DNA of 64,000 nucleotides from Halanaerobiaceae bacterium (GCA_003553485.1 PWEJ01000145.1:1-64000), one strand, 5' to 3'; shown: positions 9,451 to 18,880, counted from the stretch's first letter. Translations and numbers: made by a program. The notes: generated by a model not told the origin, from the sequence alone.

Positions 9451-11421
9451 ATGAGCAAAAAAGATACTTTTTATGTTACCACCCCTATTTATTATCCCAG
9501 TGATCGCCTACATATTGGTCATGCCTATACCACTACAGCTGCCGATGCCATATCTCGTTATAAAAAATTGCGAGGTTTTGATACCATGTTTTTAACTGGC
9601 TCAGATGAACACGGGCAAAAGATTGAAAGGAAGGCAGCTGAGGCAGAGACTGAACCCCAGCAATATGTAGACAAAATTGTGGCCACTTTTATTGATCTCT
9701 GGCAGGAGCTGGGGATTGAATATGACCAGTTTATTAGAACCACTGACGAAAATCATCAGCAGGTTGTGCAGGAGATCTTCAAAAAACTTTATGAACAGGG
9801 AGATATTTATCTCGACAAATATGAAGGCTGGTATTGTACTCCCTGTGAGAGCTACTGGCAGGAAAGACAGGTTTCAGAGGAGGAGGTCTGCCCTGATTGT
9901 GGACGTCCTTTAGAGTGGGTGGCGGAAGAAAGTTACTTTTTTAAGATGAGCAAATATGCTAAACCGCTACTGGATCATATTAAAAATAATCCTGATTTCA
10001 TCCAACCAGAAAGCCGTCGCAATGAGATGATTAACTTTATCGAGGAGGGACTGGATGATCTTAGTGTCTCCAGAACAACCTTTGATTGGGGAATCACCTG
10101 CCCCATCGATGAGGACCATGTTATCTATGTGTGGATCGATGCTTTAAGCAATTATATCACCGCCATGGGTTACCTCACTGACGAGGATAAATTTAAGCAT
10201 TACTGGCCGGCTGATATCCATCTGGTAGGAAAGGATATTCTTCGCTTCCATACTATTATTTGGCCAGCTATCCTGATGGCTTTAGATCTACCCTTACCGA
10301 AACAGGTATTTGGTCATGGCTGGTTACTGACAGAAACCGGTAAAATGTCTAAATCGGTGGGTAACGTGGTGGACCCCCTGGAGTTGATTGCTGACTTTGG
10401 TCGAGATGCCATCCGGTACTTTTTGCTGCGAGAAGTGCAGTTTGGAGCAGACGGAACTTACTCAACAGAAGCTTTGATTCAGCGTATAAATTCTGATCTG
10501 GCCAATGATTTAGGCAACCTGCTCAATAGAACAGTTAGCATGGTAGAGCAATATTTTTCCGGAGTGGTCCCTTCTCCTGGAGAAGAACTGGAAATCGACC
10601 GGGAACTTAAAGATTTAGCCAGGGAAACCAGAGAGAAGCTGGCAGCAGAGATAGAGGAGTTGCATTTCACCACAGCTTTAGAGGAGCTCTGGCAGTTTGT
10701 GAGGCGCTGCAATAAATATATCGATGAGACTCAACCCTGGATTTTGGGCAGAGATGAAGATAAGAAGGATAGGCTGGGAACTATTCTCTATAATTTGCTG
10801 GCTGGCTTACGGCAGATAGCCATCATGTTGAAACCCTTTTTAGTCGATGCCCCCGGGGAGTTAGGAGCTCAGCTAGGTGCCAGGCAGGAGATAAAAAAAG
10901 CAGATTGGGAAGATTTAACTAACTGGCAGGGGCTCCGGTCCGGGAGCAAAGTATATAAGGGAGAGCCGCTTTTTCCCCGGGTAGACATGGAGGAATATTT
11001 TGCCCAGAAAGAAGAAGAGGAACAAAAAAAGGAAAAAAATTCCCGGGAGAGTTCCGGTGAGCAGGAAGATATAGAGGAGGATGAAGAGGGAGTTAACCTT
11101 ATCAGTTTTGCTGATTTTAAGAAAATGGAACTTAAGGTTGCCCGGATCCTTAAAGCTGAACATATCTCAGGTAGCGATAACCTGCTTAAACTCAAAGTAG
11201 ACCTGGGTCAGGAAAAACGTCAGCTGGTAGCTGGTATCGCCCAGCATTATGCTGAAGAAGAGTTGACAGGCAAAAATATAGTGATGGTAGCCAATTTAGA
11301 ACCAGCTGAGATCTTTGGAGTGAAATCTCAGGGTATGTTACTGGCAGCTGAAGACGAAGACGGCAGTCTGGCAATTATTCAACCTGATTCTAAGGTCGAG
11401 CCAGGGAGTATTATAAGTTAA
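9451..11421 (+). CDS. metG: Methionyl-tRNA synthetase
   Basis: Class I tRNA synthetase (656 aa). HIGH motif as LHIGHAYT, a zinc-binding CxxC...CxxC insertion (CTPC and CPDC, about residues 129-152), KMSKS as TGKMSKSVGN, an anticodon-binding domain, a short Glu/Lys linker, and a C-terminal EMAP-type tRNA-binding domain (about 550-656) containing FKKMELKVARI. ATG at 9451 lies about 9 bases after AAAGGAG; an in-frame ATG at 9445 is too close to it. Confidence 0.97.
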   Translation: MSKKDTFYVTTPIYYPSDRLHIGHAYTTTAADAISRYKKLRGFDTMFLTGSDEHGQKIERKAAEAETEPQQYVDKIVATFIDLWQELGIEYDQFIRTTDENHQQVVQEIFKKLYEQGDIYLDKYEGWYCTPCESYWQERQVSEEEVCPDCGRPLEWVAEESYFFKMSKYAKPLLDHIKNNPDFIQPESRRNEMINFIEEGLDDLSVSRTTFDWGITCPIDEDHVIYVWIDALSNYITAMGYLTDEDKFKHYWPADIHLVGKDILRFHTIIWPAILMALDLPLPKQVFGHGWLLTETGKMSKSVGNVVDPLELIADFGRDAIRYFLLREVQFGADGTYSTEALIQRINSDLANDLGNLLNRTVSMVEQYFSGVVPSPGEELEIDRELKDLARETREKLAAEIEELHFTTALEELWQFVRRCNKYIDETQPWILGRDEDKKDRLGTILYNLLAGLRQIAIMLKPFLVDAPGELGAQLGARQEIKKADWEDLTNWQGLRSGSKVYKGEPLFPRVDMEEYFAQKEEEEQKKEKNSRESSGEQEDIEEDEEGVNLISFADFKKMELKVARILKAEHISGSDNLLKLKVDLGQEKRQLVAGIAQHYAEEELTGKNIVMVANLEPAEIFGVKSQGMLLAAEDEDGSLAIIQPDSKVEPGSIIS

Positions 11422-11474
11422 AGTTCTTAATTTTGGATAATCAGGGCCTTTATAAAAGAAAAAAGATTGTGAAT

Positions 11475-11503
11475 GCAGGAATTTATATCTTTATCTTGAA
11501 TTT
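11475..11503 (+). promoter_or_regulatory. Sigma-H-type promoter upstream of rex1
   Basis: GCAGGAATT (11475-11483), 11-base spacer, CTTGAATTT (11495-11503). Compared with the Bacillus sigma-H consensus RnAGGAwww/RnnGAATww only the first -10 base differs. Just upstream lies TTGTGAA (11468-11474), identical to one arm of a Rex operator, but no second arm is evident. Confidence 0.6.
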
Positions 11504-11546
11504 AAATAATACTAAATGTGAAATTATGCGTAAGGAGTGTGAGATT

Positions 11547-12200
11547 ATGAAGGATAGAGATGCAATTCCCAGAGCAACTATTGAAAGATTACCCCTTTAT
11601 TATCGTTGCCTGGATAAACTGGATACCTTTGAAGATGTGGAGGTAGTCTCCTCTAAAGATTTAGGGGGTCGCTTGGGAATTCCTCCCACTCAAGTAAGAA
11701 AGGACCTCTCCTATTATGGTGAGTTTGGCCGGCGGGGAGTAGGCTATGATGTATATGATTTAAAAAAATCTGTGGGAAATATTTTAGGCGTCGACAAAGT
11801 TTGGCCGGCTATCCTGGTTGGAGCTGGAAATTTAGGTAGAGCACTGGTGAATTATGATGGCTTTGCAAAGATGGGCCTGGAAATAGTATCGGTTTTGGAT
11901 GCTGACCTGGATAAAATCGGCAATAGAATTGGTTCTTTGGAAGTTAAAAGCACCAAGCATTTGACTGAAGTCATTCAAGAAGAGGATATTCATCTGGGCA
12001 TTTTAACGGTACCCTCTGAGGCAGCCCAGAATGTAGCAGATGAGCTAGTAGAAGCAGGGGTGAAAGCGATCTGGAATTTTGCTCCCACCCGACTTTATGT
12101 ACCTGATGATGTCACGGTGCGCAATGAAGACCTGGCAATAGGTATTGTCAGCTTAATATATCATTTGAGCTGGCAGGAAAAAGAAAAAACGGAGGAATGA
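11547..12200 (+). CDS. rex: Redox-sensing transcriptional repressor Rex (first copy)
   Basis: NADH/NAD+-sensing repressor of fermentative and respiratory genes (217 aa). N-terminal winged helix with IPPTQVRKDLSYYGEFG and GVGYDV, then a Rossmann domain with GAGNLGRALVNY and a C-terminal swap helix. ATG at 11547 follows AAGGAG by 8-9 bases; the in-frame region back to 11433 is AT-rich and unlike Rex. It differs clearly from the second Rex near 54.4 kb, so they are paralogs rather than a recent duplication. Confidence 0.93.
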   Translation: MKDRDAIPRATIERLPLYYRCLDKLDTFEDVEVVSSKDLGGRLGIPPTQVRKDLSYYGEFGRRGVGYDVYDLKKSVGNILGVDKVWPAILVGAGNLGRALVNYDGFAKMGLEIVSVLDADLDKIGNRIGSLEVKSTKHLTEVIQEEDIHLGILTVPSEAAQNVADELVEAGVKAIWNFAPTRLYVPDDVTVRNEDLAIGIVSLIYHLSWQEKEKTEE

Positions 12201-12220
12201 TCCTGTTAATAATTTGAGTT

Positions 12221-13009
12221 TCAACCCTTCTGGTAAAAGGAAAAATGGGTCTTATCAAGGTTGTATTTTCCTGGATTAAAAATAAACTCTGTATTGCCCA
12301 GGAAGAAATACCCCTCAGGCTTTAAGACATCTACAAATTTTTGCGTCAGCTGGGCTTTGAGTTCCTTGGTGAGGTAAATGAAAAAATTTCTACTCAGGAT
12401 AAGGTGCCAGCCACTGGAAAAACGATCATTTATTAGATCTTTTTCTTCAAACTTAACTTTGCTCATAATTTCAGAAGATAATTGGAACTTGTCTTTATCC
12501 TGGTCTAAAGGAGTAAAATATTTCTCCATTATCTCAGAGGGGACACTTTTTAGAGAGTTTGTTCCATAGACTCCTTCCTTAGCTACCTGAAGTATTTCAG
12601 GATCTAAGTCACTGGCTAAAATGCTGTAACGGGAAGAGTCTATTCCCATTTCTGTTAAGATAATTGCTATCGTATAGGGCTCACAACCATTAGAGCAGGG
12701 TGCACTCCATATTTTAATTCTTTCAGAAAAATTAGCAAAGAGTTGGGGTAGTATTTTTTCTCTAAGATGGCTAAAACTCTTAGGATTGCGAAAGAATTCC
12801 GATGTATTGATGGTAAAATGATCAAGATAGGCAGCCCTGAATTCAACATCATTTTTTAGTTTTCTTAAACATTGATCATAATCATCTATGTCATAACGTC
12901 GCATCAAACTCTCGGTGCGGCGTTTTACCCTTTTTAATTTATAGCCATCAAGATTTACATTTAATAGTTTAGCTGCTTCATCTTTAAATCCAGTAAAATC
13001 TAAAGTCAT
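12221..13009 (-). CDS. cheR: Chemotaxis protein methyltransferase CheR
   Basis: SAM-dependent methyltransferase (262 aa) that methylates glutamates on chemoreceptors. N-terminal helical domain (MRRYDIDDYDQCLRKL) followed by the methyltransferase domain with TINTSEFFRNP, WSAPCSNGCEPYTIA (SAM-binding motif I region), and ILSRNFFIYL. Its start overlaps the cheB stop by 4 bases, so cheB-cheR is an operon. It converges on rex1. At least one chemoreceptor substrate is encoded at 50.4 kb. Confidence 0.93.
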   Translation of the reverse strand: MTLDFTGFKDEAAKLLNVNLDGYKLKRVKRRTESLMRRYDIDDYDQCLRKLKNDVEFRAAYLDHFTINTSEFFRNPKSFSHLREKILPQLFANFSERIKIWSAPCSNGCEPYTIAIILTEMGIDSSRYSILASDLDPEILQVAKEGVYGTNSLKSVPSEIMEKYFTPLDQDKDKFQLSSEIMSKVKFEEKDLINDRFSSGWHLILSRNFFIYLTKELKAQLTQKFVDVLKPEGYFFLGNTEFIFNPGKYNLDKTHFSFYQKG

Positions 13010-14055
13010 GATAATCTCCTTTCGATAAGATTGACTAATTTTGACGGTATTTCTGGTCGGGGTAAAATTTCATCATAAGCACCAGCTTTAATAGTTGTGC
13101 CCGGCATTCCATAGACCAAAGCGGTGCTCTTATCCTCAACTAATCCATAGCCCTGATTTTCCTTGACTTTTTTCATTCCTTCTCCTCCATCATGCCCCAT
13201 TCCTGTTAGGATAACCCCTATTATTCGCTCCTTAAATACCGGGGCTAAAGATTCTAACATGTGATCAACGCAGGGCCTTACACCCCATTTTTTAGGCTCT
13301 TGATTTAATCTGGCTTCTCCCTTATGATTAAAGATAAGGTGATAATCTCCGGGGGCTAAAATAGCCCGGCCTGGTTTTAATTTATCTCCGTTACTGGCTT
13401 CTATAACTTCCAGGTTGGACTCATTATCTAACCTCTGAGCTAAGGTGGTGGTAAAGCCAGCTGGCATATGCTGGACAATAGCTAACGCAGCCGGAAGATC
13501 AGCAGGTAAAGCAGCAATAACTTCTTTAAGGGCCCTGGGACCACCAGAAGAAGCTCCTATAGCTATCACCGGGTAAGTTTCTCGACTAACGCTGGTAGAA
13601 ACCTCACAGCGCAAGCATTTTTGGGGGGCTGATTTAGTCTTTTTAATAGTTGAGCTGGGTTTTTCTGCTTCCACAGAGGCTTTGATTTTTTCCCGCAATT
13701 CGTCTATAATATCATCAATGTTGAGAGAAATTGAGCCCGAGGGTTTAGGGATAAAATCAAAGGCTCCAATTTCAAGAGCCTGCATTACGGTTTCTCTGTT
13801 ATCAAGGGCACTGACCATAATCACGGCAGGTTCTAAGCCCTGCTCAATAATCTCCTGTAAAGTATCCAGACCATTTTTGACGGGCATCTCTATATCTAAA
13901 GTAACAACATCGGGCTTTAATTTTTTAATATATTCTAAAGCCTGCTTACCATTGCGAGCTGTATCAATGACCTGGAGATCTGGATCTTTATTTATGGATT
14001 TTTTAAATAGTTGGCGCATAAAAGCTGAATCATCGACTACTAAAACTTTGATCAT
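13006..14055 (-). CDS. cheB: Chemotaxis response regulator methylesterase CheB
   Basis: Two-domain protein (349 aa): receiver domain with acidic DD at residues 8-9 and phospho-acceptor Asp54, then a methylesterase domain with the catalytic triad Ser169 or Ser170 (GASSGG), His196 (QHMPAG) and Asp289 (GMGHDGG). The linker contains a CLRC motif (147-150). It removes methyl groups from, or deamidates, chemoreceptors. Upstream on the minus strand is a sigma-H-like element. Confidence 0.95.
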   Translation of the reverse strand: MIKVLVVDDSAFMRQLFKKSINKDPDLQVIDTARNGKQALEYIKKLKPDVVTLDIEMPVKNGLDTLQEIIEQGLEPAVIMVSALDNRETVMQALEIGAFDFIPKPSGSISLNIDDIIDELREKIKASVEAEKPSSTIKKTKSAPQKCLRCEVSTSVSRETYPVIAIGASSGGPRALKEVIAALPADLPAALAIVQHMPAGFTTTLAQRLDNESNLEVIEASNGDKLKPGRAILAPGDYHLIFNHKGEARLNQEPKKWGVRPCVDHMLESLAPVFKERIIGVILTGMGHDGGEGMKKVKENQGYGLVEDKSTALVYGMPGTTIKAGAYDEILPRPEIPSKLVNLIERRLS

Positions 14056-14091
14056 ATTAAATTCCTCCTAAAATTATGCCTATCTAATAAT

Positions 14092-14120
14092 AATTTCTGC
14101 TTAACTTACAAAAATCCTGC
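14092..14120 (-). promoter_or_regulatory. Sigma-H-type promoter for cheB-cheR
   Basis: Read on the minus strand: GCAGGATTT (14120-14112), 11 bases, GCAGAAATT (14100-14092). The -35 matches the sigma-H consensus perfectly and the -10 has one change (GAAA for GAAT). Spacing is identical to the five other copies in the window. Confidence 0.5.
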
Positions 14121-14140
14121 AATTAATTGAGGTGATTAAT

Positions 14141-14968
14141 TTGGCATTGGAAATAGCTGTACTTGCCAGTGGAAGTTCTGGCAACGCAATTTACTTAAAT
14201 GAAGGAAATATTACTCTCCTGATAGATGCGGGCTTGAGTGGTAAAGAGATAGAAAGAAGAATGAAGAAAATTGCCCGCAATCCTGCTGATTTAGATGCTT
14301 TGCTTATTACCCATGAACATGGAGACCATATTAAAGGAGCCGGTGTTTTAGCCCGTCGCTATAATATTCCCATCTATGCTACCGAGGGGACCTGGAAGGC
14401 GGCAGAAAAGAAATTGGGCAAACTTAAATCCCGGCAAAAAAGATTAACGAAAGAAAGATGGCAGTTAGGTGGACTAACAATTGAGAGTTTTCCTATCCCC
14501 CATGATGCTGCAGAACCGGTGGGCTATACCTTTAGCAATGAAGAAATTAAAGTGGGGCTGGCGACGGATATGGGTTATATTACCTCTGAAATAACCGAAG
14601 CACTGCAGGGACTGGATTGTTTGCTCCTGGAGGCCAATCATGACCTGGATTTATTGCGGGAGGGGAGTTATCCAGTTAGATTAAAGCGGCGAATTCGCAG
14701 TGAAGGGGGGCATTTATCCAATGAAGAGACAGCTCGCTGGTTACCAGAAATATTAGCCTCCTCACGAAGCAATTATCCGGTGGTTTTTCTTTCTCATTTA
14801 AGTGCAGAAAATAATCGGCCGGAGCTGGCCTATTTAACAGTGAAAAATTCTCTCAAAGAAGCTGGCTATAATATAGGAGATGATTTGATACTTAAATGTG
14901 CTCCCCGGAGAGAGCCGGGAAAATTGTTAGTTTTAGATAATCTCTGTCAAGAAGGTGAGAAATCATGA
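14141..14968 (+). CDS. yycJ: MBL-fold metallohydrolase YycJ/WalJ
   Basis: Metallo-beta-lactamase-fold exonuclease-like protein (275 aa). Visible: VLASGSSGN at the N-terminus, the metal motif THEHGDH, further ligands in PIPHDAAEPVGY and EANHD, and FLSHLSAEN near the end. TTG at 14141 is preferred because GAGGTGAT lies 4-5 bases upstream and the protein then begins MALEIAVLASGSSGN as in homologs; the in-frame GTG at 14132 overlaps that site. The stop overlaps the rlmH start. Confidence 0.88.
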   Translation: MALEIAVLASGSSGNAIYLNEGNITLLIDAGLSGKEIERRMKKIARNPADLDALLITHEHGDHIKGAGVLARRYNIPIYATEGTWKAAEKKLGKLKSRQKRLTKERWQLGGLTIESFPIPHDAAEPVGYTFSNEEIKVGLATDMGYITSEITEALQGLDCLLLEANHDLDLLREGSYPVRLKRRIRSEGGHLSNEETARWLPEILASSRSNYPVVFLSHLSAENNRPELAYLTVKNSLKEAGYNIGDDLILKCAPRREPGKLLVLDNLCQEGEKS

Positions 14969-15447
14969 TGACCATCAATATTGTTGCGGTAGGAAAAATA
15001 AAAGAAAATTATATAATAAAGGGAATTTCTGAATATACCAAAAGGTTGACGAATTACTGCAAAATCAACATTAAAGAAGTGAAACAGGAAAACATACCTG
15101 GAAACCCTTCCCAGTCCAGTATCGAGAAGATAAAAGATAAAGAAGGGGAAAGAGTCATTGCTCAAATCCCAGCAAATAGTTATGCAATTGCTCTGGATGT
15201 GAAGGGAAAACCCATGACCTCAGAAGGACTAGCTCAATCCCTACAGAATTTACAGGTTAAAGGAGTCAGTGAGGTCACTTTTATAATTGGAGGAACTTTA
15301 GGACTTAGTGAGCAAGTTTTAGATGAAGTGGATTATAGCCTTTCGCTTTCTCATATGACCTTTACTCATCAAATGATTCGTCTGATTTTATTGGAGCAGA
15401 TTTATCGCGCCTTTAAAATTATTTCCAATGAGCCCTATCATAGATAA
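14965..15447 (+). CDS. rlmH: 23S rRNA (pseudouridine(1915)-N3)-methyltransferase RlmH
   Basis: SPOUT-family methyltransferase (160 aa; family length about 159) modifying pseudouridine 1915 in 23S rRNA. Motifs: VAVGKIKE near the N-terminus, the knot region FIIGGTLGLSEQVL, and the C-terminal LSHMTFTHQMIRLILLEQIYRAF. Start ATGATG at 14965/14968 overlaps the yycJ stop; GAAGGTGAG precedes it. Confidence 0.97.
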   Translation: MMTINIVAVGKIKENYIIKGISEYTKRLTNYCKINIKEVKQENIPGNPSQSSIEKIKDKEGERVIAQIPANSYAIALDVKGKPMTSEGLAQSLQNLQVKGVSEVTFIIGGTLGLSEQVLDEVDYSLSLSHMTFTHQMIRLILLEQIYRAFKIISNEPYHR

Positions 15448-15486
15448 GAGGGGCAAAATAATATAAAAGGAGAAAGGTGGATCAAG

Positions 15487-15900
15487 ATGAAAATAACTAC
15501 TAATTGGCAGCGAGGTTTGAGTTTTGTGAGCACTGGAGAATCAGGACATGAAATTTTAATGGATGCTTCCCGGGAAGCAGGAGGAGAAGATAGAGGGCCG
15601 CGACCTATGGAGCTGCTTTTACATGGCCTGGCAGGTTGTATGGGCATCGATGTTGTGATGATTTTAAAGAAAATGCAGGCTGAAATAGCTGACCTTGAGA
15701 TTGAGGTAGAAGGTGAAAGAGCTGAAGAGCATCCCCGGCGTTTTGTTACCATAAATATTAAATTTTCTCTAAAGGGAAGGGGTCTAACAGAAAAAAATGT
15801 CAATAGAGCAGTAAAACTCTCAGAGGATAAATACTGTTCTGCTGGCAATTCACTAAATGCTGATATAACCACGGAATATACCTTTTCCAATGAGGAATGA
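15487..15900 (+). CDS. OsmC family protein
   Basis: OsmC/Ohr-fold protein (137 aa) with the signature PMELLLHGLAGCMGIDVV, where the reactive cysteine sits in AGCMG, and a second-half segment containing LSEDKYCSAGNSL, placing the second cysteine. These proteins typically reduce organic hydroperoxides; the substrate here is unknown. ATG at 15487 follows AAAGGAGAAAGG. It is followed by a weak terminator. Confidence 0.88.
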   Translation: MKITTNWQRGLSFVSTGESGHEILMDASREAGGEDRGPRPMELLLHGLAGCMGIDVVMILKKMQAEIADLEIEVEGERAEEHPRRFVTINIKFSLKGRGLTEKNVNRAVKLSEDKYCSAGNSLNADITTEYTFSNEE

Positions 15901-15911
15901 TATTATTTTTA

Positions 15912-15956
15912 AACTCCCTGTTTCTGATTATTCAGGAGCGGGGCTATTTTTTTGGT
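15912..15956 (+). terminator. Probable terminator after the osmC-like gene
   Basis: CTCCCTG pairs with CAGGAG (one bulged C) around a loop of about 12 bases. It is followed after a short GC stretch by a run of T. Confidence 0.45.
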
Positions 15957-15992
15957 TAAAGGTTAACTTATTAAAAAAATAACTCAATCCTG

Positions 15993-16021
15993 GCAGGAAC
16001 TTCTTAAATCTTATTGAATAT
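15993..16021 (+). promoter_or_regulatory. Sigma-H-type promoter of the first purine-associated operon
   Basis: GCAGGAACT (15993-16001), 11-base spacer, ATTGAATAT (16013-16021). One mismatch to the sigma-H -35 box, full match to the -10 box. The coding start is 129 bases downstream. The leader in between shows no recognisable riboswitch. Confidence 0.55.
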
Positions 16022-16149
16022 ATAAAGTAAGATTTACAGGAAAAATACAGTTAAAGTATATCCTTTGGACTAGACCAATCTTTTATTAGGCAGCATTAAG
16101 CAGCAAACTTTTATTTTACAGCTATAAATAAATTTTTAGGAGGAATAAC

Positions 16150-17625
16150 ATGATAAATTTGTCAATTAACGAAGGCAGGCTGAAAAATGCAGTTGCTAGA
16201 GCGGCGGAAGAAGGAGTTATACTGCCGACCTTTGAACAGATGAAAAATCCTGATTTGATACCGGAAAAGATCAAAGAAAAATTAAAGGATATTGGACTCT
16301 GGGAGATTAACTCTCTTAATCTCTTTAGAATTAGCTGGCAGAATGAACCTACCAGAGAGGGAGGGCAATTTGGGGGAGTTAATTTTCTGGAACTACCCTC
16401 TGAGCTAACCGGGGTTGATGCTAAAATTATAGCCCTGGTAGGCAAGTGGTTTCCTACAGGAGCCCACAAGGTTGGAGCTACTTATGGTTGTCTGGTGCCT
16501 AAATTGGTAACAGGCCAATTTGACCCTACTGCTGAAAAAGCTGTCTGGCCATCAACAGGCAATTATTGTCGTGGTGGCGCCTATAATTCTCAGCTTTTAG
16601 GCTGTGAATCTATAGCTATATTACCAGAAGGAATGAGCCAGGAACGTTTTGACTGGCTGGCCGAGGTAGCTGACGAAGTAATAAGCACTCCTGGAACCGA
16701 AAGCAATGTTAAAGAAATTTTTGATAAATGCTGGGAGTTAAGAGAGACTCGAGATAACATTCAGATCTTTAATCAGTTTGAAGAATTAGGCAATCATCTC
16801 TGGCATTATGAAGTAACGGGAGATGCGATGTTAAAAGCCTTTGCAGAAATAGCTGATGATAATACCCGTCTGGCAGGTATTACTCTAACTTCGGGCTCAG
16901 CTGGAACCCTGGCCTCAGCAGATAGAGTAAAGGAGAGCCATCCTCAGGCCAGACTAGCAGTAGCTGAGGCTTTACAGTGCCCTACCTTACTTTATAATGG
17001 TTTTGGTGATCACCGCATCGAAGGTATCGGCGATAAACATGTACCCTGGGTCCATAATGTAAAGAATACTGATATGGTGCTGGGGATTGACGATAATGAC
17101 TCCATGGCCCTTACCCGACTTTTTAATACAGAAGTCGGTAAAGAGTATTTAGCTGAGAGAGGCGTTGACAGTGAAACTATTGATAGATTACCTTTAATGG
17201 GTATTTCAGGAATTTCAAATATGCTGGCGGCTATAAAATATGCCAAGTATTACGAACTGACAGAGGAAGACGTGGTGATGACAGTATTAACAGATTCCAT
17301 GGAACTCTATGGTTCAAGGGTAGAGGAGATGAAGGAAGAAGCCGGTGAATATGAAGAGACTGATGCAGCCATTGATTATCATAAGCATCTTCTGGGTCAA
17401 AAAATTGATCATGTGCAGGAACTTGATTATTACAGCAAAAAGCGGATCCATAATTTAAAATACTATACCTGGATTGAGCAGCAGGGTCGAGATAGCGAAG
17501 AGTTGAAGGCCCAGTGGTATGATTATGAAAACTATTGGGGTGAACTTCATAATATGGCCCCGGAGATTGATAAATTGATCGAAGAGTTTAATCAAGAGAC
17601 AGGTCTCAAGGAGGAGTTGGAATAA
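16150..17625 (+). CDS. Fold-type II PLP-dependent enzyme
   Basis: PLP enzyme of the tryptophan-synthase-beta/cysteine-synthase fold (491 aa). The likely Schiff-base lysine is Lys107 in AHKVGATYG; the phosphate- or substrate-loop motif STGNYCRGGA and a glycine-rich SGSAGTLA follow. It belongs to a family usually annotated only as a pyridoxal-phosphate-dependent beta-subunit-like protein; the reaction is not known to me. It heads a run with a threonine-synthase-like gene, an XRE-cupin regulator, ygeW and ygeY. In the E. coli purine cluster the comparable slot is held by YgeX (2,3-diaminopropionate ammonia-lyase, also fold II), so an ammonia-lyase role is a reasonable inference only. Confidence 0.75.
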   Translation: MINLSINEGRLKNAVARAAEEGVILPTFEQMKNPDLIPEKIKEKLKDIGLWEINSLNLFRISWQNEPTREGGQFGGVNFLELPSELTGVDAKIIALVGKWFPTGAHKVGATYGCLVPKLVTGQFDPTAEKAVWPSTGNYCRGGAYNSQLLGCESIAILPEGMSQERFDWLAEVADEVISTPGTESNVKEIFDKCWELRETRDNIQIFNQFEELGNHLWHYEVTGDAMLKAFAEIADDNTRLAGITLTSGSAGTLASADRVKESHPQARLAVAEALQCPTLLYNGFGDHRIEGIGDKHVPWVHNVKNTDMVLGIDDNDSMALTRLFNTEVGKEYLAERGVDSETIDRLPLMGISGISNMLAAIKYAKYYELTEEDVVMTVLTDSMELYGSRVEEMKEEAGEYEETDAAIDYHKHLLGQKIDHVQELDYYSKKRIHNLKYYTWIEQQGRDSEELKAQWYDYENYWGELHNMAPEIDKLIEEFNQETGLKEELE

Positions 17626-17628
17626 AAG

Positions 17629-18879
17629 ATGGATTTTGTGAGTAGATTAAGCTGTATCAATTGTGGAAAAACACATTCAGCTGAACCAGATCGCTATCTT
17701 TGCGATGATTGTGGGGATGAAGGCCTTTTGGAAGTGGAGTACGATTATGAAAAGATAGCAGCCAGATGGTCGAAGGAAGAGCTGGCAGCTGAGAGTGATG
17801 AAAGAATTTGGCGCTATCATCCTCTATTACCTGTGGAAAAGGAGACGCCTCGTCCTCCTTTAAATGTAGGCAATACTCCCCTTTATCCCTCACAGGTTAT
17901 GGCGGAAAAGCTAGGAGTAAAGAAGCTCTGGATAAAAGACGATGGTTTAAATCCTACGGGTTCTCTTAAGGATAGAGCTTCTGCCCTGGCAGTAGTAAAG
18001 GCCCAGGAGGCCGGGGCTGAGATAGTCTCCTGTTCCTCCACGGGTAATGCTGCCTCTTCTCTGGCCGGTAATGCCGCTTCTCTGGGAGGCAAGTTGCAGA
18101 CAGTTATTTTTGTCCCGGAAAGAGCACCGGGAGGAAAACTAGCACAACTGCTGTTATATGGTGCTACAGTGGTCTCAGTACAGGGCTCCTATGAGGAAGC
18201 TTATTATCTTTCCCGGGATGCAATCAAAAAATGGGGCTGGTACAATAGAAACGCCGGGATAAATCCCTATTTAGTGGAAGGGAAAAAGACAGCAGTTTTA
18301 GAGCTGGCAGAACAGCTGGACTTTAACCTTCCTGATTGGCTGGTCTTTTCCGTCGGGGATGGCTGTACTATAGCTGGCGCCTGGAAGGCTTTACAGGATT
18401 TAAGAGAGATAGGTTTCATCAAAAAAGTTCCCCGATTACTAGGGGTTCAGGCTGAAGGCTGTGCTCCCATTACTGAGGCCTTTTATTCCGATAGTGATTT
18501 AAAAATCACCTCTGAAGATACAGTAGCTGATAGTATAGCAGTGGGTAATCCCCGTAACTATAAAAAAGCTATTAGGGGAATAAAGGCCAGCCAGGGGGAG
18601 ATGGTCAATGTAAGTGATGAAGAAATATTTGCCATGATGAGACTATTAGGCAGAACCACCGGAGTCTTTGCTGAACCTGCTGGAGTGGCTGGCTTAGCCG
18701 GAGTCCAGCGGATGGTAGACAGAGGAGAGATATCTTCAGCAGCTGAGATAGGCTTTGTAGTAACTGGCAATGGTTTAAAGGATATTGATAATGCTCGCAG
18801 GGCAGCCGGAGAACCGATTGAAATGGAGCCGGACATTGACTCATTGGCTGAAGCTTTTGTCAGAAAGGGGATAATTTAG
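17629..18879 (+). CDS. Threonine-synthase-like PLP enzyme
   Basis: Fold-type II PLP protein (416 aa) with an N-terminal zinc-ribbon-like segment (CINCGKTH...CDDCG, about residues 9-33), the lysine motif GSLKDRAS with Lys114, and the phosphate loop SSTGNAASSLAGNAA. This architecture is that of threonine synthase ThrC, but the gene lies three bases after another PLP enzyme and upstream of ygeW and ygeY rather than with homoserine genes. Either a threonine synthase or a beta-elimination or beta-replacement enzyme in ureide/diamino-acid breakdown is possible; context favours the latter. ATG at 17629 follows AAGGAGGAG. Confidence 0.78.
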   Translation: MDFVSRLSCINCGKTHSAEPDRYLCDDCGDEGLLEVEYDYEKIAARWSKEELAAESDERIWRYHPLLPVEKETPRPPLNVGNTPLYPSQVMAEKLGVKKLWIKDDGLNPTGSLKDRASALAVVKAQEAGAEIVSCSSTGNAASSLAGNAASLGGKLQTVIFVPERAPGGKLAQLLLYGATVVSVQGSYEEAYYLSRDAIKKWGWYNRNAGINPYLVEGKKTAVLELAEQLDFNLPDWLVFSVGDGCTIAGAWKALQDLREIGFIKKVPRLLGVQAEGCAPITEAFYSDSDLKITSEDTVADSIAVGNPRNYKKAIRGIKASQGEMVNVSDEEIFAMMRLLGRTTGVFAEPAGVAGLAGVQRMVDRGEISSAAEIGFVVTGNGLKDIDNARRAAGEPIEMEPDIDSLAEAFVRKGII

Positions 18880-18880
18880 C

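Noticed and set aside
11468-11485. Full Rex operator before rex1
   Set aside because: Only the left arm TTGTGAA is present; the right arm position reads GGAATTT.
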